Shown piece after piece: positions 58,054-64,000 of a stretch of DNA of 64,000 nt (position 1 is its first letter; every line of letters begins with the position of its first letter). The DNA lies in the NCBI GenBank assembly GCA_026119935.1, contig JALRMH010000042.1, forward strand, positions 1-64,000. Reading direction: 5' to 3'. The notes under the pieces are model-generated. The model was not told the DNA's origin and searched no databases. It saw nothing but the letters and a program-made list of their open reading frames with translations. The DNA comes from Endothia cerciana (taxonomy: Eukaryota; Ascomycota; Sordariomycetes; Diaporthales; Cryphonectriaceae). Both the position numbers and the translations under genes were made by a program.

Positions 58054-59712
58054 GTCTGAGGTAGTCAGGTGCCGGCACCATCAGCTGGAGGAAGCGGGCG
58101 AAGAGGTAGACCCGCTTGCAGACGATGCGGGTCCTGAAGAAGAAGGCGGGCGGGCGGGCGAGCCTATATCATTCGCATTATCCGTACACGGGCTTGATGT
58201 TGTTGATCTAACAGCGTGCGTCTTGAACCGTTGGTCGGCGTTGCGTTGCGTTGCGTTGCGTTGCGTTGCACGCGGCTGCTGATGATGGCCATTTCATTCC
58301 AAGATGCCGGTTGCGCCGGCTAGATCCGGCTCCGATCTAGGAAACCCGGGCCATCATGTGCTGACTCAGCAACTCGATACCAGTGGGGCTGCAGCCAGTG
58401 TGGCGCAGGCCACAGCTTGTCCTGAAGAGACGACAAGCCCACGCATACATAGTGTACTCACTCGAGAGGATGACCTTCGATCCACGACCGAGGCCAGCCG
58501 AGCGGCGCGGCCCTGGGCCCCTTAGCAAGGGGACGCCTTCACATTGGGCCCCACGAGCTTAAATTCGCCGCAATCCAGTCTCGACGGTTGTTGTTACCCA
58601 ACCGTCCCACTTTGGAGCGAAGCATCCCACTACGGGCCTGCGTGGGAGGGATCACGTTGTCCCGACGAGCTGGTGCGCTCCGGCCAGTGCGAGCGAACGG
58701 CCCAAGGTGCCCTGCAGAGGAGAGAAATTTTTCGATGCCGCCGGACCTGCCAAGCAAATCTCTTCACGTCGGCGCCATCCGTCTCGTTCCCGCAACGTGC
58801 CGCCGCCCCAATCTGGATCTGGACACGGCCTCTTTCGAACGGGAATGGACGTTCTTCTCGAAAGAGGAGGTACATGCGGTCTGCAACCTCAAGGACTCGA
58901 ACCCTGCAGGCCGCTGAGAGGCAATGAGCAGGGTCTTCTCTTCACACCCTCGATCCCCTCTGTGCGATGTAAAGATTTTTGGTCAGTATGCGGTGCCTTG
59001 CAGTGCGTGCAGGGCCTCAGGTGGGCGAGGCTGCTCGCGATGCTGCTCGCGACGATGTCTGGGGTCACACGATGCGAAGGGACCCTGTGAAGGTTGCATT
59101 GGGATAACACCACCAAAGCAAATCTGTGTCTACAATCTTTTGCAAACAGCTTGATACTGCGCATCGGTCATCACCTTACCAAAATCCCCTCATTCGCCCA
59201 CTATGCCTCGCAGGACTCATGGCGAGCCCGCTTCGGCCCTGTCCAGGCAAGCGAGCCCCAGCTTTCAAATCTTGTCCCCACTAGGTCTCCGCGACGCCGC
59301 CACCAAGGTATATATGTCTCCCCGGGGCGACTGAAAACCTTTAAAACAAGTCAGTCACCAGCCAGGTCCTCCTCACTCGCTCCCGTCCTTACCATTGTCG
59401 ATGCTGTCCTCGCTCCCGCCTGTCCATCCTCACCTCTGAAGCTCGATCCCCCTTCCCTCGGGGCCAAGCCGTCTACCAAAACACCGTCCCGCACCACCCG
59501 ACTCATTGTTGGGTTTTTTTTTATTTTTTATTTCTTGTTTCCACCTCGCGATTTCTTCAACCTGCGCCAGAGGGATCTGGGGCCTCTGAACAGTTACTCA
59601 CCAGGCCACCTCCTCCTTGTGATCGTAGTCCGCCTCAGCACCCGCGGACAGCTGAGCATCCCTGCCACCCGCCACCTGGCCGACGACTGAGGCAGCACAG
59701 GGGAACCCGACC
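58054..59712. other. Divergent intergenic region OPT/amino acid permease
   Basis: 1.66 kb between divergent starts. Just upstream of the OPT gene lies a tandem pentamer (58238-58267). A TATATAT at 59309-59315 about 400 bp before the permease ATG is followed by CT-rich DNA and an oligo-T run near 59514-59532, suggesting a long permease leader. No coding gene was recognised. Confidence 0.5.
58238..58267. repeat. (GCGTT)6 tandem pentamer
   Basis: Six perfect head-to-tail GCGTT units, about 185 bp upstream of the OPT transporter start codon. Confidence 0.85.
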
Positions 59713-61370
59713 ATGGGCAAGGACGAGCTCGTGAGTATTGCAGGCCGCAGCGATGCGAGCTCTGACCCGGAGAAGCAGTCCATCAAGGATGCCTCGACAC
59801 ACGAGCTTGAGCGTGGCTTCTCCGCCAGCCACCTGCAGTTTCTTGCGATCGGAGGAGCCGTAGGGACCGGTCTCTTCATCGGTTCAGGTAGTGCTCTGGC
59901 AACAGCTGGTCCGGTCAGCTGTCTGATATCATACCTCTTCGTCGGGACCATTCTGTACTCTGTTATGACGAGTCTTGGGGAGATGGCGACATACCTTCCT
60001 GTTCCCGGATCTTTCACTGCCTACAATGCTCGTTTCGTCGACCCGGCGCTGGGTTTTGCCATTGGGTGGCTGTATTGGTTAAGCTGTGAGTCCTCTATCC
60101 CCCACAGCCATCTCAACGTCGACCTGAGACGGACGAGGGTCTTGTCCCATAGCCGTACTGACGCTCTCTCTTAGGGGCCATCACATTCGCTCTTGAGCTG
60201 ACAGCGGCGGGGATGATCATCCAGTACTGGAATGCCAGCATCAGCATCGGGGTCTGGATCGCCATCTTCTGGGTCATCTTCACGGCGACGAATTTCGTCC
60301 CGGTCAAGTGGTTCGGCGAGATGGAGATGTGGTTTGTCAGCATCAAGGTCATCACGATCCTCGGCTTCATCATCTTCGCGATCTGCATCGATGCCGGAGC
60401 CAGCCACCAGGGCTACCTCGGGTTCACGTACTGGAGGAACCCCGGGCCGTTCGCCTCCTATGACAGCAGCATGGAGCCCGCAACCGGCAAGTTCGTCGCC
60501 TTCTGGGACGTGCTGATCACGGCGGCGTTCTCGTACCAGGGCGCAGAGCTGGTGGGAGTGGGCGCCGGCGAGGCCCGCAACCCACACAGGACAGTCCCCG
60601 TGGCCATCCGCAACACCTTCTGGGGCATCCTCTTCCTCTTCGTCGCGACCATCTTCTTCCTCGGCCTGCTGGTCCCTTACACCAACGGCAACCTCACCAA
60701 CTCGGGCTACAGCGCCGCCAGCTCCCCGCTCGTCATCGCCGCGAACCTCGCCCACGTCCCCGTGCTCCCGGACATCCTCAACGCCGTGCTGCTGACCGCG
60801 GTGCTGTCCGCCGCCAACTCCAACGCCTACTCGGGCAGCCGCATCCTCGTCGCACTCGCCAACGAGGGCCAGGCGCCGCGCCTCCTGGCCCGCACCAACA
60901 GGTTCAACACGCCCTACATCGCCGTCGCCGCGACCGCGGCGTTCGGCCTGCTGGGCTTCCTGAACCTGAGCGGCGACGGCACCCAGGCCTTCAACTGGTT
61001 CCTCGACATCACCGCCGTGGCGGGCCTGATCTGCTGGGGCAGCATCAACCTCTGCCACATCCGCTTCCAGCACGTACTCAGGGCGCAGGGCATCGACCGC
61101 GCGTCGCTGCCGTACCGCGCCCCGCTGCAGCCCTACCTGGCCTACTACGGGCTGTTCTTCATCGTGCTGATCGTCATCACCCAGGGTTTCACCGCGTTCA
61201 TCCCGTGGAGCACCGTGGACTTCTTCACCGCGTACATCAGCCTCATCCTCTTCGTGGTCCTGTACGCCGGGTACTGGGCGGTGTTCCGGCCGGGCTTCGT
61301 GAAGGTCGGGGATGTGGACTTGAACAAGGGCCAGGTGCAGGGTCAAGACAGCCCGCCCTTGGCGTCATGA
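59713..61370 (+). CDS. Amino acid permease (YAT family, Dip5-like)
   Basis: Plasma-membrane proton-coupled amino acid importer. Two exons (59713-60085 and 60175-61370, 89 nt intron) give 522 residues, with W-A-I-T-F-A-L-E-L restored across the junction. The first helix carries the signature FLAIGGAVGTGLFIGSGSAL, with GEMATYLPVPGSF after helix 2-3. Further family blocks are FVPVKWFGEMEMWFVSIKVI, ICIDAGASHQGYLGFTYWRN, FSYQGAELVGVGAGEARNPH and LSAANSNAYSGSRILVALAN. I estimate twelve membrane segments. The CIDAGA...GYLGF...YW text and the AELVG.GAGE block resemble the dicarboxylic amino acid permease Dip5 more than the basic or general permeases; that is an inference and the substrate is not proven. 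The C-terminal tail is short (QGQDSPPLAS). Confidence 0.92.
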
Positions 61371-61888
61371 GGAAACGACGAAGCGAGTCTTTTTCGGTTG
61401 TTTTTTTTGGTGGTTTTTTTTTGGGGGGGGGGGGGGTTATCATAAAAAATGAATGTGTAGATGGTAGCGTCTTGTATAATGTAATAACTTCTTCTTGCAA
61501 CACAACCTGTCCGATGGCCTTGCTTTGCCTGTGTCCCCTTGCAGCCGGCACCGCTGAAGAACTCTCGCAATGCGCCCGCCTAGGTTGCCCACTCTACTAG
61601 GAATCCAGGCAGGTCGAGAGGACAACGCCCAATGGCATGTTCTCGTCACATGTAGAGTAATTTTTGTGGAACGGAATTCTGTAAGATAAGATCCCATAAA
61701 GGAAGATTATGTGGTGTAGAATCCTACAATATCACTTCCTGAACGGGGGCGGCCCCAGGTCCGTGGGCTGATTCCAGTAGAGCGCCTCTGGGAAGACATT
61801 GTCTGAACCAGGTATGCCTTCTGGGTGTGGTTCCTGGTCGAGCATACCTGCGGGCATATGTATGTGGTGCCAACGAGGTTTCCTTGTT

Positions 61889-61912
61889 AAATATATATAT
61901 ATATATATATAT
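61889..61912. repeat. (TA)n microsatellite
   Basis: About eleven TA units followed by oligo-T; a second, shorter TA run lies at 62778-62793. Both are intergenic. Confidence 0.85.
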
Positions 61913-62060
61913 TTTTTTCTCTGTCTCTCGTGACCCATGCTCGTACGTGCACCGATTGCAGACTTGGAGCGTGCTGTAGAGACCCGGATGGAAACAAATC
62001 TGGTAGCGATGTTCCTACCGGGGGGTGGGGGTGGGAGAAAGTTCCGGTAAGGTGACCGGT

Positions 62061-62064
<4 letters not shown>

Positions 62065-62092
<28 letters not shown>
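62065..62092. repeat. (TC)n microsatellite
   Basis: About fourteen uninterrupted TC units in the same gene-poor stretch. Confidence 0.9.
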
Positions 62093-62096
<4 letters not shown>

Positions 62097-63083
62097 CCGA
62101 GCCCGGGCCGGGGGCGGGAATCCCGGCGGACGGCCCGGGTTTTGCCCCACAGCAAGGCTCGGCTTCCCGGACCACGAATTTCTGGTGAGGAGCCAGGATG
62201 TGTATGGTTAGGACACGGCAGGTATTCCCACAGCAGGATATTTATTCCCACGCGTGTCTGTTTATCGTTATGGCTTTGTTGCTTCCACGGCTTCGGGGGG
62301 GTTCGCACTTTTATTGCCTGAGGTGAGCCCCCCCGGGTGGCCGCCAACCGGCCTAACCCCTGCACGAAGCATGTAAGCTGGTTCGTCAGTCTCGGTCGGG
62401 TGGGCACATCCTGCTGAGCAGCAGAGGGCGACGGATGGAAGAAGTACTCACCATGAGGAGAATGAAAAGAGACGTTTGGTGTCGCGCAGGGGCTTCCTTG
62501 AGTTCCAATCGGACCTTGTACGGATCTTTGGACAGGGGTAGAGCAGTGGGGCTCCGCGACGCCTTCAGCTGTACCAGAGGTACCAGAGAGGCACCTTAAT
62601 ACTGATGCCCTGTGCTACGGTAAGTGGCTATTAGATATAGACTGAATTGGTATGGTCCCGTCTTGTCCTCTTCGATCACATCGGGTTGGGCATGGAGCTG
62701 TCTGAGAAGAGCAGGGGCGCGCTCAACAGCTTCGGAGCTGTGCCGTATTTGGGGATTCAAATGACCTGGCAGAGCCGTGTATATATATATATACGGATTG
62801 GTCTAGAGCTACTCCCAAGTACGGAAGGGTTTGAACGCAGTGAGAAAATTGGACCCATGATTGACATACAATAAAACGCCGTTCGTTATGAAAGGGGTAT
62901 CCAGATATTTCCTTGCCAAGCATGAAGTCCCACCCGTCTCAAAAGTGATTCATAAGCTTCGTCACGAGCGAGGAGGGAGAAAACAAAAAAGAAGAAGAAG
63001 AAAAGAAGAAGAGGGGAAAAGGGCAAGCCCCCTGCCGCATGCTCTGAGGGGATCGTAGGCAGTAACGTCCATGCTACTGGTGG

Positions 63084-64000
63084 TTACATCCGTGGCCTCA
63101 GAGCCTGACACCACTCATGCCACAACGACGGGTCATCCTCGGACCCGGTCTCCTCAAATCTCTCCGCCAGCATCCCTCTAACAGCCTCCAGCCGTCCGTA
63201 CGACGGCAGACTCCTTGACGAGCGCGCGATACATGTTTCGAGGATTCCCATAATGCCGTGTCCCTTTATGTCCCGCGCGTATATGTTGGCACCCTTCATC
63301 AGCAGCTTGCTCACGACATGCTTATTTCCGTAACGGGCGGCCATGAGTAGGGCCGTCTCTCCGTGGCGGTTGCGGGCCTCGATGTTCGCGCCGCGGTCCA
63401 GAAGGAGGTCGATGATCTTGCCGATGTACTGACCCTGCTTGTCTTGGTCATCGCTGAGATGGATCGCAAACGCCATGAGGACTGTCAGGCCATGCGTGTC
63501 GTAGTGGTTCACATCCGGTGGGGTGGTCCCAGGTGCAGGTGTTAGCAGGCCCTCGAGGTACTGCGCCCTGAGTTCGATGGGCTTTGGCCTCTCCGGGTCG
63601 TCCTTTCCTCGCTTGCGCTTGATGCCACTGCTAGATGGCTGGTCTGGTACTGGGCTCGTCGGGCTGCTGTATGGCGGGGTGTCGAGCCTCACTTCGGCCA
63701 GACAGTGGAGGCCATTACGACCCTCTTGATCCTCAAAGTTGTGGTTCTTATACGCCTCGGTGACGACGGTGATCAGCTTCTGGTCCTTACTAGCGAAGTC
63801 CTGTGTGTCGTCCTCCTCAGCAAGAGGTGAAAGCGGCGTCGTGCCTGCCTGCCGTGGCGCGGGAAAAGAGTGATCAGTGGGGCGTGTGGGAGGCAGGACG
63901 CCGAATGCGTCCCTCGGTATAGTGCCGGAGGAGGTGTAGTAATTTGAGATGCGGGTGAAGTCCTGGTCATTGTCGGTGAAACGATCGAGCTGGTGGAAGA
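63084..64000 (-). CDS. Ankyrin-repeat protein, C-terminal part (runs off window)
   Basis: The minus-strand frame is open from the right edge of the window to a TGA at 63086-63084, about 305 residues, with no need of an intron and no certain start inside, so the N-terminus lies beyond 64000. Visible content: a Ser/Pro/Thr-rich, low-complexity part (TIPRDAFGVLPPTRPTDHSF), then KLITVVTEAYKNHNFEDQEG-RNGLHCLAE, then a linker with a basic patch (GIKRKRGKDD, a possible nuclear signal) and ankyrin-type helices (THGLTVLMAFAI, NRHGETALLMAARYGNKHVV, SKLLMKGANIYARDIKGHGI). It ends CQALRPRM. The RNGLHCLAE and DTHGLTVLM stretches also fit ankyrin consensus. Whole-protein function cannot be told from this fragment. 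Confidence 0.8.
   Translation of the reverse strand, partial: FHQLDRFTDNDQDFTRISNYYTSSGTIPRDAFGVLPPTRPTDHSFPAPRQAGTTPLSPLAEEDDTQDFASKDQKLITVVTEAYKNHNFEDQEGRNGLHCLAEVRLDTPPYSSPTSPVPDQPSSSGIKRKRGKDDPERPKPIELRAQYLEGLLTPAPGTTPPDVNHYDTHGLTVLMAFAIHLSDDQDKQGQYIGKIIDLLLDRGANIEARNRHGETALLMAARYGNKHVVSKLLMKGANIYARDIKGHGIMGILETCIARSSRSLPSYGRLEAVRGMLAERFEETGSEDDPSLWHEWCQALRPRM

Larger units (their letters stand above)
61371..63083. other. Gene-poor intergenic stretch with microsatellites
   Basis: 1.7 kb between the convergent permease and ankyrin genes. It holds T9-G14 (61414-61436), (TA)n (about 61889-61912 and 62778-62793), (TC)n (62065-62092) and a purine-rich run (62985-63020). No gene is supported. 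Confidence 0.6.

Noticed and set aside
58888..58915. Possible minus-strand tRNA T-arm (GGGTTCGAGTCCT)
   Set aside because: The T-stem pairs well, but I found no matching acceptor 5' strand, A box or anticodon arm at any usual distance, so it is probably chance.
60171..61346. 391-codon minus-strand frame opposite the permease
   Set aside because: Antisense shadow of conserved membrane-protein coding sequence, with an improbable Glu/Asp/His-rich composition.

Overview
The window is nuclear DNA from a filamentous ascomycete fungus (Pezizomycotina, most likely a Sordariomycete; the class is an inference from protein resemblance). The evidence is short spliceosomal introns (about 49-150 nt, GT...AG, many near codon 1 or the last codons), GC-rich third codon positions, a single-gene pentafunctional AROM enzyme, and orthologues of the fungal RAVE, SNARE and amino-acid-permease families. 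I reconstructed eighteen protein-coding genes. Exon joins were made by eye, keeping reading phase and family resemblance. One gene, an ankyrin protein, runs off the right edge. I saw no convincing tRNA, rRNA, transposon or CRISPR array.

Layout. Bases 1-7.3 kb contain no gene I can support and are rich in homopolymers and microsatellites. A C2H2 transcription factor with a Gln/His tract (7.3-9.5, +) is followed by another gene-poor, low-complexity stretch to 12.4 kb. Four minus-strand genes follow: AROM (12.4-17.3), the RAVE subunit RAV1 (18.3-22.6), COX11 (24.0-25.0) and an FAD-dependent oxidoreductase (25.2-26.9). VTI1 (28.6-29.4, +) converges on RRP12 (29.7-33.5, -). SEC17 (35.4-36.5, -) is divergent from a GatC-like mitochondrial amidotransferase subunit (37.1-37.8, +). 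A DUF726 protein (38.7-41.5, -) and a large DUF3712-type membrane protein (43.1-46.0, -) come next. Ornithine carbamoyltransferase (47.0-48.1, +) converges on the acetolactate synthase regulatory subunit ILV6 (48.4-49.4, -). ILV6 is divergent from USO1 (50.0-53.1, +), which is followed by a PRMT3-type arginine methyltransferase (53.8-55.6, +). An OPT transporter (55.7-58.1, -) and an amino acid permease (59.7-61.4, +) diverge from each other. The ankyrin fragment closes the window (63.1-64.0, -).

How the genes relate. Nearly everything is conserved housekeeping: amino acid synthesis (AROM, OTC, ILV6), vesicle tethering and fusion (USO1, SEC17, VTI1) with V-ATPase assembly (RAV1), mitochondrial biogenesis (COX11, GatC), ribosome maturation (RRP12) and nutrient uptake (OPT, permease). 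All three amino acid biosynthesis genes carry Gcn4/CPC1-type TGACTC or TGAGTCA motifs upstream, which suggests shared general amino acid control. I found no biosynthetic, defence or mobile cluster.

The most notable observations are a DUF726 alpha/beta-hydrolase-like protein whose nucleophile-elbow serine position reads glycine, a short upstream ORF ending one base before the RAV1 start codon, a PRMT3 whose N-terminal zinc finger has lost its metal ligands, a telomere-like repeat in the COX11 promoter, and an orphan TATA plus CT-rich promoter-like element at 34.1 kb with no recognisable gene behind it.
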